Of a stretch of 44,375 bases of DNA, positions 37,435 through 44,375 are shown piece by piece. The stretch's first letter is position 1, and every line of letters begins with the position of its first letter. The DNA comes from an uncultured Pseudomonadota bacterium. Its GTDB lineage: Bacteria > Pseudomonadota > Gammaproteobacteria > Burkholderiales > Methylophilaceae. The stretch spans positions 1 to 44,375 of the forward strand of contig CAILXF010000022.1 of NCBI GenBank assembly GCA_903838125.1, read 5' to 3'. The position numbers and the translations under genes were made by a program. The notes beneath the pieces were generated by a model that ran no database searches, was not told the DNA's origin, and was given only the letters and a program-made list of their open reading frames with translations.

Positions 37435-38933
37435 GGAATGGTTTCCGGGTTTTGCAACTCAGTTTGTTTAAGTTCGTGATCAAATATCAGGACAGGACTA
37501 TTCAAGGCTTGTGTCCAACCACCGCCCATGGCTCTGTATAGTGAAATCCAAGACAACACTCGCTCATTAGTTAAAGTAACGACATTCGTTTGCGCCTGTA
37601 AATCAGCGCGACGCGCATCTTCCAGTTCAAATAAGTTTGCCAAACTTGCTTGGTAACGCATTTGAGTAGCTGCTAATGAAATCTTAAAGCCTTCTGCGGC
37701 TTTATTTACATCCTCAAGTCTTTGTGAAGTGCTGTTAAGTTTAGCCATTGCTTCCTCAACCTCCCGCACCGCATTACGCGCCACACTTTCATAAGTATTT
37801 TTAGCTGCCTCGTACTGGGCTTTCGCTGCAGTTATATTGGCTGCTCGTACACCCGCATCAAAAATCGGTAATGAAACCGCTACTGGGCCTATGGACCAAG
37901 TTACTCCATCTCTTACTTTTCCCGTTGTCTTAGGGAAAAAATTACGCATAGTATTGTCGTAAGTCAGCCCGATATTGCCAGCTAAACTTAAACGCGGGTA
38001 ACGCTGCGCCTGACTAATGGTAACTTCAAAGCCCGCCGCTGCGACGTTGCGCTCAGCATTCAGGACATCTGGGCGTTGCAGTAATAAATTGGCAGGTATT
38101 TGACTAACTGTAATGTTGTTTGGCATTGGCATTACAGCACTATCTTTTGCTAGTGCAATGCGTAGATCAGACTCAGGCATGGCCGTGAGCGCAACCAAAC
38201 TTTTAACCATTAAAGTGCATTGCAGTGATTGTTTTTTAAATTGACTGGAAGCCTCAGCTGCAAGGGCTAAAGCTTGGCTTGCACTGGCTGGCGCTAAAAA
38301 TCCAGCATTCGCGCTTAAATTGGTTAGGCGTGCTGTTTCTGAATTAGAGTCTGCATTTTGCTTGGCAATATTGTTTAAGTTTTCGCATAAGCGATAGTCC
38401 AAATATTGTGTTGCAGTTTGCGCAGCCACAATCACACGAGCCTCATGCCAAAGCGCAGAAGTTCCACTTAACTGCGCTTGCTTTTCATTCTTATCGGCTT
38501 TATTTTTACCCCAAACATCAAGCTCCCAGCTAGTATTAAGGCCTATGTTGGCTGTATTACCAACAGGGAATACCACGCCATTCTGGTTGCGACTTGCACT
38601 AGCATCTGCTGTGAGGGTTGGTAATAATTGCCCTTCTGTTAAGGTAAAAGCGGCTTGTGCAGCCACGACTCTGGCTTTTGCACTTTCTATGTCGGGGCTG
38701 ACCTTCTGTGCAGCTTCGATGAGCTGCAATAAGACCGGATCGTTAAACTGTTGCCACCAATTTTTAAGGTCAGTCAGCTTGCCGTCATGTGCTTGTTTGA
38801 AAGGTAATGGTTCAACCCAAGCAGTTGGCGGTGCGATCGGTTGATACTTGGCTAGTGGCGAAATTGCACAACTGGCTAATGCCAGTTGGCTCAGCAGTGC
38901 GAATAGAATTAAAGGTCGTTGAGTATAGGTCAT
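37431..38933 (-). CDS. Outer-membrane efflux lipoprotein, NodT family
   Basis: This TolC-like outer-membrane channel has 500 residues. It is exported as a lipoprotein: the lipobox is L19-A20-S21-C22. Two efflux-protein repeats follow, with the characteristic NodT-family stretches ASASRNQNG, NIGLNTSWELDVWGK, LLQRPDVLNAERNVAAAGFEV and TSWELDVWGK-like barrel strands. It is the first gene of the operon, with a promoter at 38985-39012. The gene order channel-adaptor-pump is the reverse of the usual adaptor-pump-channel. Confidence 0.9.
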   Translation of the reverse strand: MTYTQRPLILFALLSQLALASCAISPLAKYQPIAPPTAWVEPLPFKQAHDGKLTDLKNWWQQFNDPVLLQLIEAAQKVSPDIESAKARVVAAQAAFTLTEGQLLPTLTADASASRNQNGVVFPVGNTANIGLNTSWELDVWGKNKADKNEKQAQLSGTSALWHEARVIVAAQTATQYLDYRLCENLNNIAKQNADSNSETARLTNLSANAGFLAPASASQALALAAEASSQFKKQSLQCTLMVKSLVALTAMPESDLRIALAKDSAVMPMPNNITVSQIPANLLLQRPDVLNAERNVAAAGFEVTISQAQRYPRLSLAGNIGLTYDNTMRNFFPKTTGKVRDGVTWSIGPVAVSLPIFDAGVRAANITAAKAQYEAAKNTYESVARNAVREVEEAMAKLNSTSQRLEDVNKAAEGFKISLAATQMRYQASLANLFELEDARRADLQAQTNVVTLTNERVLSWISLYRAMGGGWTQALNSPVLIFDHELKQTELQNPETIP

Positions 38934-38984
38934 GCTTTTAGTGCATTACTTCTCTGCTGATAACAACAAGCATTATGGTTGGTG

Positions 38985-39012
38985 ATAATATTTGACTAAT
39001 ATTGTAACGCAA
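38985..39012 (-). promoter_or_regulatory. Promoter of the HAE1 efflux operon with overlapping dyad
   Basis: Reading leftward, TTGCGT, a 16-base spacer and TATTAT match a sigma-70 promoter, with the -10 at 38990-38985, about 50 bases before the channel-gene start. An imperfect palindrome AATATT-TGACT-AATATT (38987-39003) overlaps the -10 and spacer, where a repressor would bind. No TetR or other local regulator gene is adjacent. Confidence 0.55.
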
Positions 39013-39196
39013 GAACGCTTACCACTCATTGCCTTATTGATCACAACTTGGCAATTTAGGCAAAAAAAGAGTCTCGATCGCCATTGAGATATCAAAGGGT
39101 TAAAAAAACCTATGTTCAATCGCAACATTTAAAGCTATTTCGAACTGGGCTACGTTAAGATGATTATTACCTAAACATAACTTACGAATTAACCCG

Positions 39197-39952
39197 ATGT
39201 TAACCGACCCAAATCTTACTGTACTTTTTTTCATAGGCCTTGCTGGGTTTTATGCTGGCACCCAAAACACACTGGCAGGTGGAGGCTCATTTATTACTTT
39301 TCCTGCGTTGATGCTGGCAGGTCTTGATCCTTTGGCCGCCAATATCACCTCAACCGTTGCGCTCTTCCCCAACCAAATAACCTCGGCCGTGACTGGTCGT
39401 AAATTAGCGGGTGGCATTGGCGAGATAAGCCTAAGAAAACTACTCATCATCAGCGTACTGGGTGGTGTCGTTGGTGCGTTACTTCTGCTAAACACACCTG
39501 TCACATTCTTCGCACGCCTAGTCCCATGGCTAGTGCTGTTTGCGACTTCAGTTTTTGCTTGGGGTACTTTAAGAAAAAAACCGTTGCACGCAGTAAGCTC
39601 TGTATCAAACAGAGCGCTCATCACAAGTCAGTTTCTCATTGGCGTCTATGGTGGCTATTTCGGAGGCGGTATAGGATTTTTAATGCTGGCTGCACTAACA
39701 GTTGCTGGTCAACAAGTACGCATGGCTGCCGCCACTAAGAATATACTCGCCATGGCAATGAACGCATCAGCCGTGGCTTTATTTGTGTTTTCTGGCCAGG
39801 TGCATTGGTATGCAGCACTCGCTTTAGCCATCGGTGGAATCGGCGGCGCCTTTGCTGGCAACTACCTTTTGCACCGCGTTTCACCAAAACTGCTTCGTGG
39901 CTTTGTGATATTAGTAGGGTTTACTCTAACAATTTGGTTGTTCTTACGTTGA
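39197..39952 (+). CDS. TSUP family permease (TauE/SafE-like)
   Basis: This inner-membrane protein has 251 residues and about eight hydrophobic segments. Family features are the paired repeats GFYAGTQNTLAGGGSFITFPAL-like near the N-terminus and GVYGGYFGGGIGFLMLAAL in the middle, with the duplicated GGG motifs. TSUP proteins export or import small sulfur-containing or carboxylated anions such as sulfite or sulfoacetate. No sulfur metabolism genes flank it, so the substrate is unknown. It is a single gene, convergent with the pilus-type operon. Confidence 0.87.
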   Translation: MLTDPNLTVLFFIGLAGFYAGTQNTLAGGGSFITFPALMLAGLDPLAANITSTVALFPNQITSAVTGRKLAGGIGEISLRKLLIISVLGGVVGALLLLNTPVTFFARLVPWLVLFATSVFAWGTLRKKPLHAVSSVSNRALITSQFLIGVYGGYFGGGIGFLMLAALTVAGQQVRMAAATKNILAMAMNASAVALFVFSGQVHWYAALALAIGGIGGAFAGNYLLHRVSPKLLRGFVILVGFTLTIWLFLR

Positions 39953-39986
39953 CATTACCCCGGTCCTGAAAGGCAGGAATATGTCA
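39950..39986. terminator. Possible nested hairpin between convergent genes
   Basis: TCCTG (39964-39968) and CAGGA (39974-39978) pair around AAAGG. An outer TGACAT (39950-39955) / ATGTCA (39981-39986) can extend the structure across an asymmetric bulge. There is no T run on either side. It sits between the convergent permease and lytic transglycosylase genes, so a weak bidirectional terminator is possible. Confidence 0.3.
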
Positions 39987-40020
39987 CTAGGTCGATTCGT
40001 AGCGAGGGCAACAAACTAAA

Positions 40021-41058
40021 TTAACATAGCTTCATATTCATCCCCGGCCTGATGTATCTCACATTGGGATTTAGATCAAAAAAACGATCTATTTTTAGGT
40101 TGAATTTCTTTGACACACTTTCAACACTATCGCCAGTAACGGTCCGATATTGTTGACTGCTACATTCATTGTGATTATTTGACTTTCCTCTGTTATTAAA
40201 AGATATTTTCTTAAGTGAAAAGTATCTTGAAAATAGCCGTGTTGGCACTAGGATTTCTTTGTTGGCACCTAGCTCTGGCGAAGCCTCAAACCCATTCATA
40301 TGCTTGAGTACCCAATGATTAAGCTCAGCTAAGTCTGGGTTAATGAGCAGGTATTGGTTAAGATCTTTAGTTCTTATTTTAGTTAAATAAGCTTGGTTAG
40401 GATATTTATTCAAGGGAGCTTGCAGACTTTCGGCTTTAATTAACTGGTTAAACCGATGAAACTCTAGTAAATAAACTTGTGTTTCTAAGGGCAGATATTT
40501 AAAGTTGATTTTGCCTTCTGGAGTGACAAGGCCTTTTTTTAAAGCTTTTTCAACTGAGCCAATTCCCCAATTGTATGCAGCTAAGACAAGATTCCAGTTA
40601 TGGAATTTTGCATACAAAGCCTTTAGATATTTAGCAGCTGAAACGGTTGATTTTTGCACATCCACACGCTCATCTAACATGGCGGTTTTTTGCAACCCCC
40701 ATTCCGAGCCGGTAGAGGGAATAAATTGCCATAAACCTAATGCATTCTTGGGAGATCTTGCTTGTGGGTTATTACCGCTCTCAATGAGCGGCAAAACAGC
40801 AAAATCCACTGGAACGCCTTCAGCACTTAACACATCCGCGTAATACTTAATGAGTGGTGTTGCATTGGCGATGCGATCAACGTTCACGAATCGGTGATTG
40901 ATGACGGTATTTACATTAAAATCAAAAGAGCTAGGATTCATGACTTGATGGTTCGTAAGCCACTGATATAAGAGAGGAGAACTCTCAATATAATTATCCC
41001 CAAAAGCTTTAATTGGGGCTAAAGCTAGAATCAGGATAATGCCTAAGTAACGCATCAT
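40021..41058 (-). CDS. Lytic transglycosylase with C-terminal LysM (MltD-like)
   Basis: This exported peptidoglycan-cleaving enzyme has 345 residues. A signal peptide ends near KAFGDN (about residue 20). The SLT domain shows the catalytic glutamate in LPLIESGNNPQA, followed by GLWQFIPSTGSEWGL and AAYNWGIGSV. A single LysM-type module occupies the end (YRTVTGDSVESVSKKFNLK through PGMNMKLC). It is the last gene of a pilus/secretion-type operon, its ATG overlapping the platform-protein stop by one base. A role in opening the wall for the apparatus is therefore likely. Confidence 0.88.
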   Translation of the reverse strand: MMRYLGIILILALAPIKAFGDNYIESSPLLYQWLTNHQVMNPSSFDFNVNTVINHRFVNVDRIANATPLIKYYADVLSAEGVPVDFAVLPLIESGNNPQARSPKNALGLWQFIPSTGSEWGLQKTAMLDERVDVQKSTVSAAKYLKALYAKFHNWNLVLAAYNWGIGSVEKALKKGLVTPEGKINFKYLPLETQVYLLEFHRFNQLIKAESLQAPLNKYPNQAYLTKIRTKDLNQYLLINPDLAELNHWVLKHMNGFEASPELGANKEILVPTRLFSRYFSLKKISFNNRGKSNNHNECSSQQYRTVTGDSVESVSKKFNLKIDRFFDLNPNVRYIRPGMNMKLC

Positions 41059-42296
41059 TAGCCTGTCACAGCACTACCCATTTTGAAGATTGGCATGTAC
41101 ATGGCGACTAAAATAAAGCCAATCAAAACACCCAAAAATACAATCATAATCGGTTCTAATAGTTGCGAGAATTCTGCGACCGAGTTATCAAACTCATCCT
41201 CAAAAAACGTTGCAATGGTTTCCAGCATGTCGTTTAACTTACCAGTTTCTTCGCCTACCTCAACAAACCCACACAAGGTTTCAGGGAATGCTTTGGTTTC
41301 CCTGAGTGAAGATGCGAGTGGACGACCTGAATAGACATCTCTTTTTACATTCTCTAAGGCTTGTTTGATGTACTCGTTATTGATAGCACTTTTTGCAATA
41401 TCAATTGACTCAATTAATCCTACACCACCTGCAATTAAATTGGACAAAACAGTTGATAGACGCGCCATAATTGAATTTTCAATGAGCTTGCCAACAATGG
41501 GGAGCTTTAGATTATTTTTATGCACTTTCTTCCTAAACTCTACATTATTTTTTAGAGTGCGCTTAAAGGATTGAAATGCGAAAAAGATTAAGGCGACTAG
41601 CCCAACCATATAATAGCTTCTAAAAAAATCACTGATATTCATGACGATGCGAGTAGGCAATGGCAGCTCAACCCCACCAGCACCGAATATTTCAACAAAA
41701 ACTGGCACCACATAGACCATCATCACAGAGACGACAATTACAGCGACGGTAAGTAAGGCAATTGGGTACATGAGTGCAGCTTTGAGACCGCGAATGATTT
41801 TGAGTTTTTTTGCTAAATTAGTTGCAATTTTTTTAAGGAAAATATCAATGCTACCGCCGACCTCACCTGCTTTAACAAGGCTGATATAGACATTATCGAA
41901 TAGGTGAGGATAGACTTCTATCGCTTTGGATAGTGGGATGCCAGCGTTAACCTTACTCACCACTTCTTCAAGTATCTCGGTGAGCGATGGGTTCTCTGAT
42001 TGCCTAGTCAGCATATTAAGTGCTGGCACAATTGCTAAACCAGCTTGAATCATGGTGGCAAATTTACGAGTAAACAACAATAGATCTTGTTCTTTAATTT
42101 TTTTCTTAAAAAATGAAGGTTTTTGCGCCTTGGTTATTTTAGTTTCAATCTCTTCCAAACCGCCATGAATATCAGTAACAATCACCCCTTCTGCTTTAAG
42201 CTTAAAAACAGCCTCATCTCGAGAGGTAGCTTCAAGTTCACCAGATACAAACTCGTTGGCTTTTAGCCCCCGCCAATTGAATATTAATGGGTTCAC
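41058..42296 (-). CDS. Type IV pilus / type II secretion platform protein (PilC/GspF/MshG-like)
   Basis: This inner-membrane platform protein has 412 residues. It has two GspF-type cytoplasmic domains (about residues 65-190 and 270-395) and three hydrophobic helices, with conserved stretches LLLFTRKFATMIQAGLAIVPAL, LVKAGEVGGSIDIFL and FVEVGEETGKLNDML. It overlaps the ATPase gene by four bases (ATGA) and the transglycosylase gene by one base. The gene order secretin-ATPase-platform resembles mshL-mshE-mshG of MSHA pilus loci, but the pilins are not in this window. Confidence 0.92.
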   Translation of the reverse strand: MNPLIFNWRGLKANEFVSGELEATSRDEAVFKLKAEGVIVTDIHGGLEEIETKITKAQKPSFFKKKIKEQDLLLFTRKFATMIQAGLAIVPALNMLTRQSENPSLTEILEEVVSKVNAGIPLSKAIEVYPHLFDNVYISLVKAGEVGGSIDIFLKKIATNLAKKLKIIRGLKAALMYPIALLTVAVIVVSVMMVYVVPVFVEIFGAGGVELPLPTRIVMNISDFFRSYYMVGLVALIFFAFQSFKRTLKNNVEFRKKVHKNNLKLPIVGKLIENSIMARLSTVLSNLIAGGVGLIESIDIAKSAINNEYIKQALENVKRDVYSGRPLASSLRETKAFPETLCGFVEVGEETGKLNDMLETIATFFEDEFDNSVAEFSQLLEPIMIVFLGVLIGFILVAMYMPIFKMGSAVTG

Positions 42297-44104
42297 AAGC
42301 TCGCCTCAACATAATGAGGAATCACTCGGACGTATTCTTCTAACGACAATATACCTGATTTTACATGCTCTAATGCCGTATCAGCCATTGGCAGAAAACC
42401 TTCTTGCTTGGCAATGGTCACTATGTCATTTTCAGTCGCTAGTTCATTCATGGCTTTTTGAATTCTTGGGGTGATTTTCAGCACTTCATGTACAGCCATT
42501 CGTCCTGAATAACCAGTTTGTGAACATTGCTCACAGCCTTGTCCTTGCTTTAGCACCTTGCCTACTAAATCTGGAAAACTCGATAATTGATTGGAGTTGT
42601 GATCACTAATTTGGTCGATTTCAGTGGTGCAATTCTTGCAATTCACTCTCACTAAACGTTGGGCAACGACCAAAGTTAATGCGCTCGATACTAAATAAGG
42701 TGGTAAGCCCATATTAATGAGGCGATTGATGGCTCCAACGGCGCTATTAGTGTGGAGAGTACTGAGTACCAAATGACCTGTTAATGCAGCTTTAGTTGCT
42801 ATATCCGCTGTCTCTGTGTCGCGAATTTCACCTACCAGAATAATCTCGGGGTCTTGCCTCAAAAAAGAACGTAGAGCTTCGGCAAAACCAAGTCCAATAT
42901 CCTCTCTTACCTGGACTTGGGATATGCCACTCATGGTGTATTCAACAGGGTCTTCTGCCGTCAGAATATTGACATCAGGTTTATTGAGATATTGTATTGC
43001 ACCATAGAGCGTGGTGGATTTTCCACTTCCTGTAGGGCCAGTGACAAGTACCAAGCCTTGAGGTGCACCAATGGCTTCTAGAAAGTCATTCTTTTGACGC
43101 GTATTGAATCCTAAGGCATCAATGGAAATTGCAAGGCTGCTTGAATTTAATATGCGGACAACAATACGCTCGCCAAGGTTAGTAGGAAGCACAGAAACTC
43201 GAAAATCAACCTCTGTTCCACCTTCAGCCTTAAATGATATCTTTCCATCCTGCGGCAACCTTCGTTCAGCAATATCCAAGTTTGATAAAATTTTAATACG
43301 TGCAATCACCGCATTGTAATTATCACTAATAAATTTCACGTACTCAGGGATAGAAACTAATCTACCATTCTTGCGGAACCTAACATTGGCTGTATCTTTA
43401 AAAATCTCGAAGTGAATATCGCTGCACCCATTATTCACCGCGTGGGATAAGATGTTTTCAACGCCTGTGACGACGTCACCGCTGAGCAGGATAAGATCTT
43501 TTTTATCGCTTTTGCGACGCTGGTAAGTGGGTGCGTGGCTTACTTCTATTTTCTTATTTTCACTAACGGAAATCACCAATTGATCCTCATTGACTGGCGC
43601 GGCATTAACCAAACCACCTGAAGCGTTTTTTGTGCCTCGTCTATCAATGAAACTATTGCTCGCTTCATCAAAGCTTCGAATAGCATACATGAGTACGCTT
43701 GCACCAATAAATTTCGCCGCCACTTTTCTGCCGGTAAGAAGATTGAGGTTTTTAATAGAGTTAAGGCAACTTGGTGCACACACACCAATCTCTAACGTAA
43801 CGCCATCATCACCAATCGGAATTAGGCCACTTTTAAAGCAAAACTGATAAGGAAAGTTTTTAAAGTTAGGAATCACAGGCTTTGCTGCATAAACGGCCGG
43901 AATGCCATATTTATCTTCCAACGCTTTTAATAGTTTTTCCTCTGTAGCATGCCCATCTTTTAAAATCAGATCATATAGATTGCCTTCAGTATTTTTAGCA
44001 TGCTTACTTATAACATCGAACTGTTCGGATGAGAGTAAATGCTGGTCTAGGCAAATCTTGCCAATCTCATTTTTTAGCTGAATAAAAAAGTCTTCTTTTG
44101 ACAT
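42293..44104 (-). CDS. Type II/IV secretion-family ATPase (MshE/PilB/GspE-like)
   Basis: This assembly ATPase has 603 residues. The N-terminal half has an MshEN/GspE-N-type domain (about residues 10-150), in which the RLG that starts the c-di-GMP motif reads EIG. The ATPase core shows Walker A GPTGSGKST near residues 355-363, an Asp box, Walker B ILVGEIRD, and the His box GHLVLSTLHTN. Four cysteines in CKNC and CEQC (about residues 488-530) form the usual zinc site, followed by GYSGRMAVHEVL. The gene starts three bases after the secretin gene and overlaps the platform gene. Confidence 0.93.
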   Translation of the reverse strand: MSKEDFFIQLKNEIGKICLDQHLLSSEQFDVISKHAKNTEGNLYDLILKDGHATEEKLLKALEDKYGIPAVYAAKPVIPNFKNFPYQFCFKSGLIPIGDDGVTLEIGVCAPSCLNSIKNLNLLTGRKVAAKFIGASVLMYAIRSFDEASNSFIDRRGTKNASGGLVNAAPVNEDQLVISVSENKKIEVSHAPTYQRRKSDKKDLILLSGDVVTGVENILSHAVNNGCSDIHFEIFKDTANVRFRKNGRLVSIPEYVKFISDNYNAVIARIKILSNLDIAERRLPQDGKISFKAEGGTEVDFRVSVLPTNLGERIVVRILNSSSLAISIDALGFNTRQKNDFLEAIGAPQGLVLVTGPTGSGKSTTLYGAIQYLNKPDVNILTAEDPVEYTMSGISQVQVREDIGLGFAEALRSFLRQDPEIILVGEIRDTETADIATKAALTGHLVLSTLHTNSAVGAINRLINMGLPPYLVSSALTLVVAQRLVRVNCKNCTTEIDQISDHNSNQLSSFPDLVGKVLKQGQGCEQCSQTGYSGRMAVHEVLKITPRIQKAMNELATENDIVTIAKQEGFLPMADTALEHVKSGILSLEEYVRVIPHYVEASL

Positions 44105-44107
44105 CGC

Positions 44108-44375
44108 TTAAAGTACCTTTGGGGCAAGGAATATATAGAGCTGATTACGTTTATTGATATCTCCCTTGCTTTTAAAGAAGTTTCCGATGATGGGAAGTTT
44201 AGCTAAGCCTGGCACGCCATCTTCGGAAGAGGTTGCTTCGGATTTATTAATTCCACCGATCATGGCAACGCCACCATCTTTAACAAGAAGTTTGGTTTTA
44301 AGTTCTTTTTTAGTAATAGCTGGCGGAGAACCTGTCGATGCAACAGAATCTTTATTGACGGTTAAGTCTAAATAG
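44108..44375 (-). CDS. Secretin (MshL/PilQ/GspD-like), C-terminal fragment
   Basis: The minus frame is open from the window edge to a TAA at 44108-44110, giving 88 codons. The translation contains the secretin signature: KLLVKDGGVAMIGG, then GVPGLAKLPIIGNFFKSK, and it ends QLYIFLAPKVL. These are the last strands and C-terminal segment of the outer-membrane secretin ring used by type IV pili, MSHA pili and type II secretion. The remainder lies outside the window. It ends three bases before the ATPase ATG, so it is in the same operon. Confidence 0.9.
   Translation of the reverse strand, partial: YLDLTVNKDSVASTGSPPAITKKELKTKLLVKDGGVAMIGGINKSEATSSEDGVPGLAKLPIIGNFFKSKGDINKRNQLYIFLAPKVL

Noticed and set aside
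44154-44375. Open plus-strand frame of 73 codons at the right edge
   Set aside because: The opposite strand reads as an unmistakable secretin C-terminus over the same bases; the plus frame is its shadow.

Overview
The window looks like chromosomal DNA of a Gram-negative betaproteobacterium. My best guess is a low-to-mid-GC methylotroph of the Methylophilaceae (Methylotenera-like). This rests on recalled resemblance of the Nuo proteins, the TctDE-type two-component pair and the MSHA-like pilus genes, not on a search. I saw no tRNA or rRNA genes, CRISPR arrays, insertion sequences or phage genes.

Layout. (1) 1-11452, minus strand: the NADH:quinone oxidoreductase (complex I) operon nuoA-B-C-D-E-F-G-H-I-J-K-L, tightly packed and cut by the window edge inside nuoL. 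(2) 11842-13080, plus: two membrane proteins, UPF0114/YqhA-like and DUF1345, behind a 389-base intergenic region with an FNR-like dyad and a perfect palindrome. (3) 13077-15193, minus: a TctE/QseC-type sensor kinase and an OmpR-family response regulator. (4) 15359-23974, plus: a co-directional run of HAD phosphatase, class III aminotransferase, alpha/beta hydrolase, acyl carrier protein, ketoacyl-ACP synthase, two half-size (4-TM) EamA/SMR-like proteins, a DegT-family aminotransferase, a FemAB/GNAT-like transferase and an exported beta-barrel candidate. I do not recognise this as a described pathway. It reads as synthesis, membrane translocation and outer-membrane delivery of an amine-bearing acyl compound. 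(5) 24163-29738, plus: a heavy-metal RND efflux operon (CzcCBA type). (6) 29876-32314, minus: a small Ala/Lys/Pro-rich exported protein, then a di-haem cytochrome c and an outer-membrane-type barrel protein with one N-terminal haem motif. The last two share a promoter with a perfect FNR box centred at -41.5 from the predicted start. (7) 32563-33099, plus: a DUF4337-like membrane protein. (8) 33194-38933, minus: a second tripartite RND pump of the HAE1 (drug) class with a NodT-type outer-membrane lipoprotein. (9) 39197-39952, plus: a TSUP/TauE permease. (10) 40021-44375, minus: part of a type IV pilus/MSHA/type II secretion-like operon (secretin C-terminus, ATPase, platform protein, LysM-containing lytic transglycosylase).

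How the parts fit. Complex I feeds the quinone pool. The FNR-boxed cytochrome c plus haem-barrel pair would extend electron transfer towards or across the outer membrane when oxygen is low. The two RND pumps cover metals and organic toxicants. The unusual ACP/KAS/PLP cluster lies beside a divergent two-component system, and an 11-bp-periodic direct repeat between them suggests that the regulator may control both.
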